Positions 49,382 to 58,495 of a stretch of DNA of 64,000 nt are shown piece after piece. The stretch covers positions 62,001 through 126,000 of the forward strand of contig SUZN01000004.1 of assembly GCA_015059905.1 (NCBI GenBank), read 5' to 3'. The notes under the pieces were generated by a model. That model ran no database searches. It was not told the DNA's origin and saw nothing but the letters and a program-made list of their open reading frames with translations. Position 1 is the stretch's first letter. Each line of letters opens with the position of its first letter. The DNA is from Rikenellaceae bacterium. Lineage in GTDB: Bacteria > Bacteroidota > Bacteroidia > Bacteroidales > Rikenellaceae. Both the position numbers and the translations under genes were made by a program.

Positions 49382-50899
49382 TTATTTTGTAGCAGCCTCC
49401 AAACGCTTCATCATAACGAACATAAAGAGTGCTGAAAGCAGGCACAATGCGATAAATACTGACCATACGATCCACAATGGAATGTTACCCCAAAGCAAAC
49501 CACCCACAGCCACGAGCATATTACCGATAGCAGTTGCTACAAACCAGCAACCCATCATCATACCCTTGTACTTTGGAGGAGCTACCTTCGATACGAATGA
49601 GATACCCATTGGTGAGAGCAACAACTCTGCGAATGTCAAAACGAGGTAAGTTGAGATCAACCAGTTAGCTGATACGAATGTGCCAGCCTCACCAGCTGCA
49701 GCCTGCTCGTTTGGAGTCAAAAGACCGAATGAGCCGAATGCCATCACTGCAAAACCGATAGCTGCAACCAACATACCGTAAGCAATCTTACGAGGTGCTG
49801 AAGGCTCCTTGCCCTTTGCTGCCAATGAACCGAAGATAGCCATTGAAACTGGAGTCAAAGCCACAACATAGAATGGGTTAAACTGCTGGAAGATAGGTGC
49901 GCTAACTGCGATAGAGCCAGTGATGTTGAGGTACTTGTAAACCAAAATACCAATCACGCCCAAAACGATAGCTGCAGAAACAATCTTTGTCTTTGCCTCC
50001 TCGCTCTGGAAGAATGAGAAACCAGCATATACAGCGATGATAATCAAAGCCAGGTTCCATACGTTGAATGCCATACTCTGCAAGCCCTCTGAAGTCTTCT
50101 CGGTGAACTCATCAGCGAAGTAAGTAAGAGCCAGACCGTTCTGGTGGAATGCCATCCAGAAGAAGATTACAACGGCAAACACAAGGAACAAAGCGACCAT
50201 GCGAGCCTTTGTCTGCTCTGGAGTGAGTGTATCCACAATCTGTGCCTCCTCGCCCTTCTTCTTTGCACCACCCTCTACGTGGCGGAATGTAGGACGGAAG
50301 ATGTAGTAGATAGCAATTGAAGCGATCAGCGCTACACAAGCCACAGCGAATGAGAAGTGGTAAGCGTCGTTGCCGCTGAAGCCGAGTGAAGTCTCAGCCC
50401 ACTCCTTAATCTTCACAGCAGCAGTTGGAGCAAACAAAGCACCAATGTTGATAGCCATATAGAAGATTGAGAATGCAGAGTCACGCTTGTCAGCATACTT
50501 TGGATCGTCGTAGAGGTTACCTACCATCACCTGCAAGTTACCCTTGAAAAGACCAGTACCCACGCTGATAAAAAGAAGTGCACCCAGCATAGCAATCATA
50601 GCCAATGTGTCACCACCGAGTGGGAATGAGAGCAACAGATAACCGATAAACATAATGAAGATACCGCTTGTTACCATCTTACCGAAGCCGAACTTGTCAG
50701 CCAAGATACCACCGATGAGAGGCATAAAATATACCAAACCGAGGAATGTTGAATAGATAGTACCCGCTACACCAGCGTCCAGTCCGAAGTTGGCACGAAG
50801 GAAGAGTGCGAATACCGCAAGCATTGTGTAATAACCGAAACGCTCACCTGTGTTGGCGAGTGCCAGGGCATACAAACCTTTTGGTTGTCCTTTGAACAT
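49382..50899 (-). CDS. POT family proton-dependent peptide transporter
   Basis: A 505-residue MFS permease with 12-14 membrane helices, importing di- and tripeptides with protons. The POT signatures are seen: GERFGYYTMLAVFALFLR (ExxERFxYY type) near the N-terminus, GGILADKFGFGKMVTSGIF, and FSIFYMAINIGALFAP. The C-half LAFAELLLSPMGISFVSKVA-like segment (FAELLLSPMGISFVSKVAPP) is also typical. It fits with the S9 peptidase at 7130 as part of peptide-based nutrition, although the genes are far apart. Its promoter overlaps that of glgB on the opposite strand. Confidence 0.92.
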   Translation of the reverse strand: MFKGQPKGLYALALANTGERFGYYTMLAVFALFLRANFGLDAGVAGTIYSTFLGLVYFMPLIGGILADKFGFGKMVTSGIFIMFIGYLLLSFPLGGDTLAMIAMLGALLFISVGTGLFKGNLQVMVGNLYDDPKYADKRDSAFSIFYMAINIGALFAPTAAVKIKEWAETSLGFSGNDAYHFSFAVACVALIASIAIYYIFRPTFRHVEGGAKKKGEEAQIVDTLTPEQTKARMVALFLVFAVVIFFWMAFHQNGLALTYFADEFTEKTSEGLQSMAFNVWNLALIIIAVYAGFSFFQSEEAKTKIVSAAIVLGVIGILVYKYLNITGSIAVSAPIFQQFNPFYVVALTPVSMAIFGSLAAKGKEPSAPRKIAYGMLVAAIGFAVMAFGSFGLLTPNEQAAAGEAGTFVSANWLISTYLVLTFAELLLSPMGISFVSKVAPPKYKGMMMGCWFVATAIGNMLVAVGGLLWGNIPLWIVWSVFIALCLLSALFMFVMMKRLEAATK

Positions 50900-50952
50900 A
50901 GTTTTTTTAGTAATTTATTAGTTAATATTATATTGTTTCTAACAATTTCCGA

Positions 50953-50960
50953 CAAAGATA
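50953..50960 (-). promoter_or_regulatory. -7 box of POT transporter gene
   Basis: The minus strand reads TATCTTTG, 53 bases before the ATG at 50899. The divergent glgB box is 13 bases away. Confidence 0.6.
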
Positions 50961-50973
50961 ACGAAATTTTTTA

Positions 50974-50981
50974 TATATTTG
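50974..50981 (+). promoter_or_regulatory. -7 box of glgB
   Basis: TATATTTG lies 27 bases before the ATG at 51009. Confidence 0.6.
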
Positions 50982-51008
50982 TGTATAAATAGTCTAAAAT
51001 CCGCAATT

Positions 51009-53045
51009 ATGGAGAGTGTAAAAAAGATGTTACCAATGGTTGAGCGTGACGAATGGCTGCATCCTGTGGCTGAAAAGGTTCAGGAGCGTCACGATCGTTA
51101 TCTCGCCCGTATGGGTGCCATAGAGCAGCAGGTAGGCTCGATTGTCGATTACGCCAATGGTTACCGTTACTACGGCTGGCAGTGGGATGCTACGCTGGAT
51201 GGTTGGTGGTTCAGGGAGTGGTTGCCAGAGGCTTACGATGTCTTTATCTTCGGCGATTTCAACTCTTGGCAGCGTACGCAGTTGCGTCTTGACAAGAATC
51301 GTGATGGCGTGTGGAGTATCTTTCTGCCAAATGCAATGTATGGTCATCTCTTGACCCACGGCTCACTCTATAAGCTCCACATTCACGGCAAGAATGGCTG
51401 GCACGACCGTATCCCTGCCTATGCTACGCGAGTGGTGCAGGACGAGCAGTCGAAGAACTATACGGCTCAATTCTGGAATCCCGAAAAACCATATAAGTGG
51501 AAGAATAAGAAGTTTGACATCTCGCAGGTGGGCGACCTTTTGATTTACGAGGCTCACGTCGGTATGTCGCAGGAGGAGCCAAAGGTGGGAACGTATAAGG
51601 AGTTCACCAAAAAGGTGTTGCCTCGCATCAAGCAGGCGGGCTATAATGCTGTGCAGCTGATGGCTATCGCCGAGCACCCTTATTACGGCTCATTTGGCTA
51701 TCACGTTGCCAACTTCTTTGCCCCATCGTCACGTTGCGGTACGCCCGAGGAGCTGAAGGCGCTGGTTGATACGGCTCACAAGATGGGTATTGCCGTTATT
51801 ATGGACTTGGTGCACGCCCACTATGTGAAGAATATGAACGAGGGTATCCTCGATCTCGATGGCTCGGGTTATCACTACTCGAAACGTGGCGAGGCGGGTT
51901 ATCAGCAATATTGGGACTCTATGGTCTTTGACTACGGCAAGGGCGGCGTGGAGCATTTTCTATTGTCTAACGTGAAATATTGGCTTGACGAGTTTCATTT
52001 CGACGGCTTCCGTTTTGATGGTGTGACCTCTATGCTTTACTACCATCGTGGCTATACCGACTTTGATTGCCGCGAGAAGTTCTTTGATGCGGGCGTTGAT
52101 TTGGACGCAGTGACCTATCTCACACTCGCCAATCGTCTTATCCACGACTTCCGACCTACGGCTGTAACCATTGCCGAGGATGTGAGCGGTATGCCAGGCA
52201 TATGCTGCAAGATTGACGATGGCGGTGTCGGCTTCGACTATCGTCTGGGTATGGCAATACCTGATTTCTGGATTAAGTTGCTGAAGGATATTCCCGATGA
52301 GGATTGGAATATATGGGAGATGTGGAGCATTATGACCAACCGCCTGCCAGGTGTTAAGACCGTAGCCTACGCCGAGTCGCACGACCAGGCGTTGGTGGGC
52401 GATAAGACCATTGCTTTCCGTCTGTTGGATAAGCTGATGTACGACTCGATGGATAGGGCAGTGGAGAATGTTGTGATTGACAGAGGTATGGCACTGCATA
52501 AGATGATACGTCTGTTCACTATCTCTACGGGTGGTGAGGCATACCTTAATTTTATGGGCAACGAGTTTGGTCATCCCGAGTGGATTGACTTCCCACGTGA
52601 GGGTAACGGCTGGTCGTATAGCTATGCGCGCCGTCAGTGGTCATTGCGCGACAATGGTTTCTTGCGTTACGCCTTTCTGGCGGACTTCGACGAGGCTATG
52701 GTGGAGCTTATCAAGCAGAATAAGGTCTTGTCGGACGGCTATCCATATAATCTGCTGATGGACGAGGAGAACAAGACAATGGTATATTCTCACCGCGACC
52801 TTATCTTTGTATTTAACTGGCACCCAACAGCTGCAATACCCGATTATGAGTTGCCTGTGCGCGAGGCGGGTAAGTATGAGGTTGTGCTCTCTTCTGACGA
52901 GAAGCGTTTTGGTGGCTTGGCACGCCAAACATTGGGCGAGGAGCACTTCACCTTCAATGTCGAGGGCGAGGATGGCGCACTCTATCCACGCCTTAAGATT
53001 TATAATACATCCCGCACGGCGGTAGTTCTGAAAAAAGTGGACTAA
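51009..53045 (+). CDS. glgB: 1,4-alpha-glucan branching enzyme
   Basis: A 678-residue GH13 enzyme that makes alpha-1,6 branches in glycogen. An N-terminal CBM48-like sandwich (WWFREWLPEAYDVFIFGDFN) precedes the catalytic barrel. The nucleophile is D337 (GFRFDGVTS), the acid/base is E390 (TIAEDVSGMP), and the third acidic residue is in YAESHDQALVG. The protein resembles eukaryotic-type branching enzymes (about 680-700 residues) rather than the longer enterobacterial type. I chose the ATG at 51009 after the -7 box; a start 10 codons upstream would lie on the box itself. No other glycogen gene is nearby. Confidence 0.92.
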   Translation: MESVKKMLPMVERDEWLHPVAEKVQERHDRYLARMGAIEQQVGSIVDYANGYRYYGWQWDATLDGWWFREWLPEAYDVFIFGDFNSWQRTQLRLDKNRDGVWSIFLPNAMYGHLLTHGSLYKLHIHGKNGWHDRIPAYATRVVQDEQSKNYTAQFWNPEKPYKWKNKKFDISQVGDLLIYEAHVGMSQEEPKVGTYKEFTKKVLPRIKQAGYNAVQLMAIAEHPYYGSFGYHVANFFAPSSRCGTPEELKALVDTAHKMGIAVIMDLVHAHYVKNMNEGILDLDGSGYHYSKRGEAGYQQYWDSMVFDYGKGGVEHFLLSNVKYWLDEFHFDGFRFDGVTSMLYYHRGYTDFDCREKFFDAGVDLDAVTYLTLANRLIHDFRPTAVTIAEDVSGMPGICCKIDDGGVGFDYRLGMAIPDFWIKLLKDIPDEDWNIWEMWSIMTNRLPGVKTVAYAESHDQALVGDKTIAFRLLDKLMYDSMDRAVENVVIDRGMALHKMIRLFTISTGGEAYLNFMGNEFGHPEWIDFPREGNGWSYSYARRQWSLRDNGFLRYAFLADFDEAMVELIKQNKVLSDGYPYNLLMDEENKTMVYSHRDLIFVFNWHPTAAIPDYELPVREAGKYEVVLSSDEKRFGGLARQTLGEEHFTFNVEGEDGALYPRLKIYNTSRTAVVLKKVD

Positions 53046-53048
53046 AGA

Positions 53049-53172
53049 AAAAAGTTCTCTAACAAGGCTAATTTGTCGTTACGCTCAGTTTTGAAATCCT
53101 CACATACGCTTTAGTATGCTGCGGTTTCAATCCCTTCGCAAGCCTTAAATTAGCTCTTGTTATAAAACTTTT
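53049..53172 (+). repeat. Repeat family A copy 6
   Basis: The core stem is CATACgctttaGTATG (53103-53118), a compensated change from TTTAC/GTAAA. The outer arms AACAAGGCTAATTT and AAATTAGCTCTTGTT pair with one bulge. It starts 4 bases after the glgB stop. Confidence 0.85.
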
Positions 53173-53188
53173 AAGGTTGAAATATATG

Positions 53189-53222
53189 AAAATTCCGAGA
53201 TTTAGGTCTCGGAATTTTTTTT
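53189..53222. terminator. Bidirectional terminator between glgB and the SDR gene
   Basis: The stem AATTCCGAGA / TCTCGGAATT has a 6-base loop and is followed by T6 or more on the plus strand. Confidence 0.85.
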
Positions 53223-53232
53223 GTAAATTCTA

Positions 53233-53268
53233 CGTCATTGCGAGGAGCGCAAGCGACGCGGCAATCTC
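53233..53268 (+). repeat. Repeat family B copy 4
   Basis: It reads CGTCATTGCGAGGAGCGC through to GCGGCAATCTC and is the cleanest copy in the window. Confidence 0.88.
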
Positions 53269-53286
53269 TTATTTTGCAAAGAATTG

Positions 53287-54105
53287 CTACTTAAAAGGTG
53301 AATCTGGCTCTTTTGACATCACCCAATAGAAGAGTTTATCAACCAATCCTGGCGCAAACTTCTTCACAAAGTGTGTCGCGCGACCCTCCGCCTCCATCAG
53401 GCACAATCGCTTGCGGCGTGCTATGCCACGTGCCACAATCTTTGCAACCTCTTCGGGTGTCATCATCTTACCCTCTTCGCGAGGTGTTGAGCCCTGTTGT
53501 GAGCCATCAGCTGTGAGTGCCGAGAAACGCACGTTCGATGCGGTAAAGCCTGGACAAGCCACCATCACGTGCAGACTCTTCTTCAAATTTTCGATGCGGA
53601 CAGTCTCCAAGAAGCCTGTCATCGCAAACTTCGAAGCCGAGTAACCCGTTCTGCCTGGCAAGCCGTGAATACCTGCGACGGATGATATACCCACCAACGA
53701 GCCCTTTGACTTCTGCAAGTAGGGGAGTGCGAACTTGGTACAATAGACTGTGCCCCAGAAGTTAACATCCATCAGGCGGTGCAGAACGCTCAAGTCCAAA
53801 TCATCAAACAACGCACGCATAGAGATACCTGCGTTACATATCAGCACATCGATGCCTCCAAAGCTGTCAACTGCAGTCTTTATTAGCTTTTCGCAATCCT
53901 CCACCTTCGTAACATCGGTCGCACACCACGCAGCCTCGCCGCCCTGTGCCTTAATCTCGGCTGTGAGAGCCTCCAGTTTATCAGCCTGTCGTGCGCCCAG
54001 CACAACCTTGGCGCCCATAGCAGCATATACGCGTGCCATAGCTTCACCGATGCCCGATGAAGCACCTGTGATGATAACAATCTTTCCGTTTAGTTTGTTG
54101 CTCAT
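53287..54105 (-). CDS. SDR family short-chain dehydrogenase
   Basis: A 272-residue NAD(P)-dependent oxidoreductase. The Rossmann motif is ITGASSGIGEAMARVYA, NAG appears in LICNAGISMRA, and the catalytic Tyr-Lys is in GYSASKFAMTG with the Ser in VGISSVAG. It is of the classical type similar to DHRS7-like enzymes. The substrate is unknown. The ATG at 54105 is preferred; an ATG 8 codons upstream would overlap the preceding gene. It is last in the minus-strand cluster, 10 bases after the MBL hydrolase gene. Confidence 0.9.
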   Translation of the reverse strand: MSNKLNGKIVIITGASSGIGEAMARVYAAMGAKVVLGARQADKLEALTAEIKAQGGEAAWCATDVTKVEDCEKLIKTAVDSFGGIDVLICNAGISMRALFDDLDLSVLHRLMDVNFWGTVYCTKFALPYLQKSKGSLVGISSVAGIHGLPGRTGYSASKFAMTGFLETVRIENLKKSLHVMVACPGFTASNVRFSALTADGSQQGSTPREEGKMMTPEEVAKIVARGIARRKRLCLMEAEGRATHFVKKFAPGLVDKLFYWVMSKEPDSPFK

Positions 54106-54115
54106 ATTATTTTTA

Positions 54116-54895
54116 TTATTCGACTTCAAATGTAAGCATATCGTAGCCCAGGCTCACTCCCTCGGGTAGGGTTGGGTCTGTCACAGCGTGCAGACCTATA
54201 CCGTGCGACATATGTGTGAGGTATGCCTGACGTGGCTGCACCTGCTCAATAAGAGAGAGTGCCTCCGCTACACTAAAGTGTGAGTGGTGTGGCTCAAAAC
54301 GCAGAGCATTTACAACCATAGCCTCCACGCCTCGCAATTTCTCAACCTCCGCAGGTTCAATCTGCTTGAAATCCGTGAGGTAGGCAAATCTGCCGATGCG
54401 ATATCCCAGCACCGAGAAACGCTCCGAGTGCTTGCCCTGAATGGGTATAATCTCCACACCCTTAACCTTGAATGGTTTGTCTGGCTCTATCTCGTGCAGT
54501 CGCATCTCTGGCGCGCCTATGTATTTATTATCCACGAAGGCGTAGTCGAAATCTTTCCTCACGCAGGCCGCTGTCACTGCATTGGCGTAGATGTCCACAG
54601 GACGGATTGTCGGGAAATCGACAAAGTTGAATGCGCGTACATCATCCAACCCTCCAACGTGGTCCTTATGCTGATGGGTGAGCAGTATCGCGTCAATTGT
54701 TCTCGCTCCCGTGCGTAACATCTGCTGACGGAAGTCTGGTCCCGCATCAATCACTATGCGAACACCGTCACACTCCACCATAGCTGCGGTGCGTAGGCGC
54801 TTGTCGCGCTCATCAGCCGACTGACACACCTCGCAACGACACCCTATGACGGGTACGCCCTGCGATGTTCCTGTTCCGAGCAGTGTTACTTTCAT
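54116..54895 (-). CDS. MBL-fold hydrolase, PhnP-like
   Basis: A 259-residue metallo-beta-lactamase-fold phosphodiesterase. It starts VTLLGTGTSQGVPVIGCRCE with a cysteine cluster (CRCEVC) that binds an extra zinc in PhnP-like proteins. The main motif is THQHKDHVGGLDDVRAF, then HFSVAEALSL and a late histidine in LTHMSHGIG. PhnP hydrolyses ribosyl 1,2-cyclic phosphate; no other phn gene is nearby, so a different cyclic phosphodiester may be the substrate. It is 5 bases from mmcQ. Confidence 0.87.
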   Translation of the reverse strand: MKVTLLGTGTSQGVPVIGCRCEVCQSADERDKRLRTAAMVECDGVRIVIDAGPDFRQQMLRTGARTIDAILLTHQHKDHVGGLDDVRAFNFVDFPTIRPVDIYANAVTAACVRKDFDYAFVDNKYIGAPEMRLHEIEPDKPFKVKGVEIIPIQGKHSERFSVLGYRIGRFAYLTDFKQIEPAEVEKLRGVEAMVVNALRFEPHHSHFSVAEALSLIEQVQPRQAYLTHMSHGIGLHAVTDPTLPEGVSLGYDMLTFEVE

Positions 54896-54900
54896 CTTTG

Positions 54901-55248
54901 TTACAAGTTTAGTTCTGTTCGCACCTTGCGTGGTAGTTTCTTCACAACCTCGGCGTAGGAGTGGTCAATCAAGTGGCGCAACAAATCATCATCCAGCACC
55001 GAGATGATATGCTGATTCCAATACTTTTTGTTGAAGTGCCACGCTGGCTCTATTGCCGAGTGTCTATCGCGCAACTCTACGGCATAGTCGGCATCACACT
55101 TTAGTACCAACATATCGGGTTTTTCGAGTGGCAGGCAGGCAAACATCTTGCCCGCAACCTTAAACACCAGCGTCACGTCATCAAAGGGAAACTCTTCGGT
55201 GGCAAATGGCTTCTGCAAACAGTATTGACGCAAACTCTCTATATCCAT
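54901..55248 (-). CDS. MmcQ/YjbR family protein
   Basis: A 115-residue single-domain protein of the YjbR/CyaY-like fold: MDIESLRQYCLQKPFATEEF, then FDDVTLVFKVAGKMFACL, EPAWHFNKKYWNQHIISV, and HSYAEVVKKLPRKVR. Family members are often called DNA-binding but the role is unclear. I chose the ATG at 55248, placed one base after the rnhA stop codon, as in tight operons; the longer reading would overlap rnhA. Confidence 0.88.
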   Translation of the reverse strand: MDIESLRQYCLQKPFATEEFPFDDVTLVFKVAGKMFACLPLEKPDMLVLKCDADYAVELRDRHSAIEPAWHFNKKYWNQHIISVLDDDLLRHLIDHSYAEVVKKLPRKVRTELNL

Positions 55249-55249
55249 A

Positions 55250-55705
55250 TTATTCGGCTTGATAACCAGTGTCTTCCAATAGCGCTCCACCTCCTGCGGC
55301 CGCCACCGCCAACTCGTCGCAACGGTTGTTTTCCACCGTTGAGGCGTGACCCTTCACCCACACAAACCTCACTCTGTGACGGCGATATATACGCAGAAAA
55401 CGCATCCAAAGGTCGGGGTTTTTCTTCCCCACAAATCCCTTTTTCTCCCAGCCGAAGACCCAGCGTTGGTTTACCGCTTCCACAACATATTTCGAGTCGG
55501 AGTAGATTGTAACATCATTGCCATCCTTTTTCAGAGCCTCCAGCGCAACGCACACCGCCATCAGTTCCATACGGTTGTTGGTCGTCAGGCGATAACCCGC
55601 CGACAGCTCCTTACGGTATGGACCCGACAAAAGAACTATGCCGTAGCCTCCGCGCCCTGGGTTGCCCAGAGCCGAGCCGTCGGTGTATATGGTTATTTGT
55701 GCCAT
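55250..55705 (-). CDS. rnhA: Ribonuclease HI
   Basis: A 151-residue nuclease that removes RNA from RNA-DNA hybrids. The DEDD residues are in TIYTDGSALGNPG (first Asp), TNNRMELMAV (Glu), TIYSDSKYVV (second Asp) and NNRCDELAV (last Asp). The basic loop WGWEKKG-like segment (VFGWEKKGFVGKKNPDLW) is present. It ends with an unusual tail (GGALLEDTGYQAE). The family C heptamer array separates it from valS. Confidence 0.93.
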   Translation of the reverse strand: MAQITIYTDGSALGNPGRGGYGIVLLSGPYRKELSAGYRLTTNNRMELMAVCVALEALKKDGNDVTIYSDSKYVVEAVNQRWVFGWEKKGFVGKKNPDLWMRFLRIYRRHRVRFVWVKGHASTVENNRCDELAVAAAGGGALLEDTGYQAE

Positions 55706-55733
55706 TCGTTATCTCTCAAAAATCTCAAATCTC

Positions 55734-55773
55734 AATTTTGAATTTTGAATTTTGAATTTTGAATTTTGAATTC
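55734..55773. repeat. Repeat family C heptamer array (AATTTTG x5)
   Basis: Five perfect tandem copies of AATTTTG (55734-55768) are followed by AATTC. It fills most of the 71-base gap between valS and rnhA. Confidence 0.92.
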
Positions 55774-55776
55774 TCT

Positions 55777-58401
55777 TTACTTCAACGCCTCCATACGCTC
55801 CTTGATAGCTGCGATTTTCGCCTCGGCATCCGACTGCTTGGCGCGCTCGTTAGCTACCACCTTCTCTGGTGCAGAGTTTACAAAGCGCTCGTTTGAGAGC
55901 TTCTTCATAACCGACGCAAGGAAACCCTCAAGATAAGTAAGCTCGTCGGCGAGCTTCTTCAACTCGGCATCCTTGTCAATCTGGTCACCCATAGGCACGA
56001 AGTACTGAGTTGTCTTGACGATGAATGCCTCGGCTGTTGGGTCCTTCTGCTCAATAGCAGTGATAGATGAGAGATTACACATCTTCACAATCACAGCCGC
56101 CATCTCGGCAGGGTAGTTCTCGTCAGCGATGAAGTTAAGCTCCAGAGCCTGTTTCTGTGGGATATTCTTCTGCTTGCGGATGTTACGCACGCCCGATACG
56201 GCCTCCATCACCAGCGCAAAACGCGCGAGCATATGCTCGTCCACATTCTCGGCGGTTGGCATTGGTGCGTACATGATAGACTCGCCTTTGGTGCGAGGTG
56301 CCAAATCCTGCCAAATCTCCTCCGTTACGAATGGCATAAATGGATGAATCAGGCGCATCAGCATATCGAAGAAGTAACGTGTAGCCTCGATTGTAGCCTT
56401 GTCAATAGGGTGCTGGTATGCAGGCTTGACAATCTCCAGATACCAACCACTGAAGTCGTCCCAGAAGAGTTTGTAGATACGCATAAACGCCTCCGAGATA
56501 CGATATGTAGAGAACATATCGTTTACCTCGCTGATAGCCTTCCACATAGTGTGCTTGAACCACTCGATAGCCACCTTGTTGTTCTCGCTCTGCTCCAGAT
56601 TCTCGCTTACGCTCCAGCTGCTCAACAGACGGTAAGCGTTCCAAATCTTGTTGCCGAAGTTACGACCCTGCTCGCACAAAGCCTCGTCGAACATCACATC
56701 GTTACCTGCCGATGATGAGAGCATCATCGCCACGCGCATACCATCTGCGCCATACTTCGCAATCAGGTCGAGTGGGTCGGGTGAGTTACCGAGCTGCTTC
56801 GACATCTTGCGACCCAGCTTATCGCGCACGATACCTGTGAAATATACATTCTTGAATGGCATCTCGCCACGATACTCATAGCCTGCCATAATCATACGCG
56901 CTACCCAGAAGAAGATGATGTCTGGACCTGTAATCAAGTCGCTGGTAGGGTAGTAGTACTTAATATCCTCGTTCTCGGGGTTGCGAATTCCGTCAAATAC
57001 CGAGATTGGCCAGAGCCAAGATGAGAACCAGGTGTCGAGTACATCCTCGTCCTGACGTAAGTCGCTCAACTCAAGCGCTGGATTGCCGCTCTTTGCGCGT
57101 GCCAGCTCCACAGCCTTCTCTGCTGTCTCGGCGATGACGTAACCACCCTCTGGCAGGTAGTATGCTGGGATACGCTGACCCCACCACAACTGACGTGAGA
57201 TACACCAATCCTTGATGTTCTCCATCCAGTGGCGATATGTGTTCTTATACTTTGCAGGGATGAACTTAATCACATCCTCCATAACAGCCTTTGTAGCTGG
57301 CTCGGCAAGCTCCTTCATCGAGAGGAACCACTGCATCGAGAGCTTTGGCTCGATGGCTACGCCTGTGCGCTCCGAGTAACCCACATTGTTGGTGTAGGCC
57401 TCTACCTTCTCCATCAGACCAGCCTCCTGCAACTCAACCTCAATCTGCTTGCGGCACTCAAAGCGGTCAACGCCTACATACATTCCAACCTTGTCGTTGA
57501 TTGTGCCGTCATCGTTGAAGATGTCGATTGATGGCAAGTTGTACTTCTCGCCCAGCATATAGTCGTTCACATCGTGTGCTGGAGTCACCTTCAACGCACC
57601 TGTACCGAACTCAATATCCACATACTCATCGCGGATGATAGGAATAGAACGACCTACCAGCGGAACTATTACGCGCGCACCCTCTGGGATATCCTTGTAA
57701 CGCTCGTCGTTAGGGTTGAGGCAGACAGCCGTATCGCCCAGAATAGTCTCTGGACGTGTTGTAGCTACAACCAGATAACGGTCAGAGCCCTCCAGCATAT
57801 AGCGCAGATAGTAGAGCTTACCCTGCGACTGCTTGTAGATAACCTCCTCGTCCGAGAGGGCTGTCTTTGCCGATGGGTCCCAGTTTACCATTCTCACACC
57901 TCGGTAAATCTTACCCTTCTCATAAAGGTCACAGAATACCTTGATGACGCCCTCGGTGCGAGGCTCGTCCATCGTGAAGCAGGTGCGGTCCCAGTCGCAC
58001 GAAGCACCCAACTTACGCAACTGCTGAAGGATGATACCACCGTGCTTCTCCTTCCACTCCCAGGCGTGCTTCAAGAACTCCTCACGTGTGAGGTCGGCCT
58101 TGTTGATACCCTCGGCTGCGAGTTTTGCCACAACCTTTGCCTCGGTGGCGATGGAAGCGTGGTCGGTACCTGGCACCCAGCAGGCGTTTTTGCCCTCCTG
58201 ACGTGCGCGGCGCATCAGCACATCCTGCAATGTATTGTTAAGCATATGACCCATATGCAACATACCTGTCACGTTGGGTGGTGGAATAACGATAGTGTAT
58301 GGCTCGCGAGCATCAGGCTCCGAGTGGAAAAGTTTGTTTTCAATCCAATACTCATACCACTTCGACTCTATATCTTGTGGTGTGTACTTGTCTGCTACCA
58401 T
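55777..58401 (-). CDS. valS: Valyl-tRNA synthetase
   Basis: An 874-residue class I synthetase. The HIGH-like motif is HMGH ([15 protein letters not shown]) and the KMSKS motif is KMSKQ starting at residue 532. The CP1 editing domain ([20 protein letters not shown]) and anticodon-binding region are present, and the last about 60 residues form the ValS coiled-coil arm ([20 protein letters not shown]). The start at 58401 is 79-87 bases after a TAnnTTTG box, leaving a structured leader with two GC-rich hairpins (58446-58475). It is first of the minus-strand cluster valS, rnhA, mmcQ, MBL, SDR. Confidence 0.95.
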   Translation of the reverse strand: MVADKYTPQDIESKWYEYWIENKLFHSEPDAREPYTIVIPPPNVTGMLHMGHMLNNTLQDVLMRRARQEGKNACWVPGTDHASIATEAKVVAKLAAEGINKADLTREEFLKHAWEWKEKHGGIILQQLRKLGASCDWDRTCFTMDEPRTEGVIKVFCDLYEKGKIYRGVRMVNWDPSAKTALSDEEVIYKQSQGKLYYLRYMLEGSDRYLVVATTRPETILGDTAVCLNPNDERYKDIPEGARVIVPLVGRSIPIIRDEYVDIEFGTGALKVTPAHDVNDYMLGEKYNLPSIDIFNDDGTINDKVGMYVGVDRFECRKQIEVELQEAGLMEKVEAYTNNVGYSERTGVAIEPKLSMQWFLSMKELAEPATKAVMEDVIKFIPAKYKNTYRHWMENIKDWCISRQLWWGQRIPAYYLPEGGYVIAETAEKAVELARAKSGNPALELSDLRQDEDVLDTWFSSWLWPISVFDGIRNPENEDIKYYYPTSDLITGPDIIFFWVARMIMAGYEYRGEMPFKNVYFTGIVRDKLGRKMSKQLGNSPDPLDLIAKYGADGMRVAMMLSSSAGNDVMFDEALCEQGRNFGNKIWNAYRLLSSWSVSENLEQSENNKVAIEWFKHTMWKAISEVNDMFSTYRISEAFMRIYKLFWDDFSGWYLEIVKPAYQHPIDKATIEATRYFFDMLMRLIHPFMPFVTEEIWQDLAPRTKGESIMYAPMPTAENVDEHMLARFALVMEAVSGVRNIRKQKNIPQKQALELNFIADENYPAEMAAVIVKMCNLSSITAIEQKDPTAEAFIVKTTQYFVPMGDQIDKDAELKKLADELTYLEGFLASVMKKLSNERFVNSAPEKVVANERAKQSDAEAKIAAIKERMEALK

Positions 58402-58445
58402 AGTATTTCTTATTTATTGTTGTTTCTTTGTTGTGGGCTTGTAGC

Positions 58446-58481
58446 CTCGCGTACGAGCGCACACGTCGTATGCGCGCATAC
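58446..58481 (-). promoter_or_regulatory. Structured leader of valS
   Basis: At the probable start of the transcript lies the 14-bp palindrome GTATGCGCGCATAC (58468-58481). It overlaps a hairpin GCGCATA-cgacg-TGTGCGC (58457-58475), followed by CTCG-tacg-CGAG (58446-58457). The first two structures exclude each other, as in a switch. I see no T-box sequence. The role is unknown. Confidence 0.4.
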
Positions 58482-58487
58482 ATTTTG

Positions 58488-58495
58488 CAAAGATA
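58488..58495 (-). promoter_or_regulatory. -7 box of valS
   Basis: The minus strand reads TATCTTTG, 86 bases before the ATG at 58401. Confidence 0.6.

Noticed and set aside
58446..58481. T-box riboswitch for valS
   Set aside because: No T-box sequence or specifier stem could be found, and T-boxes are not expected in Bacteroidota.
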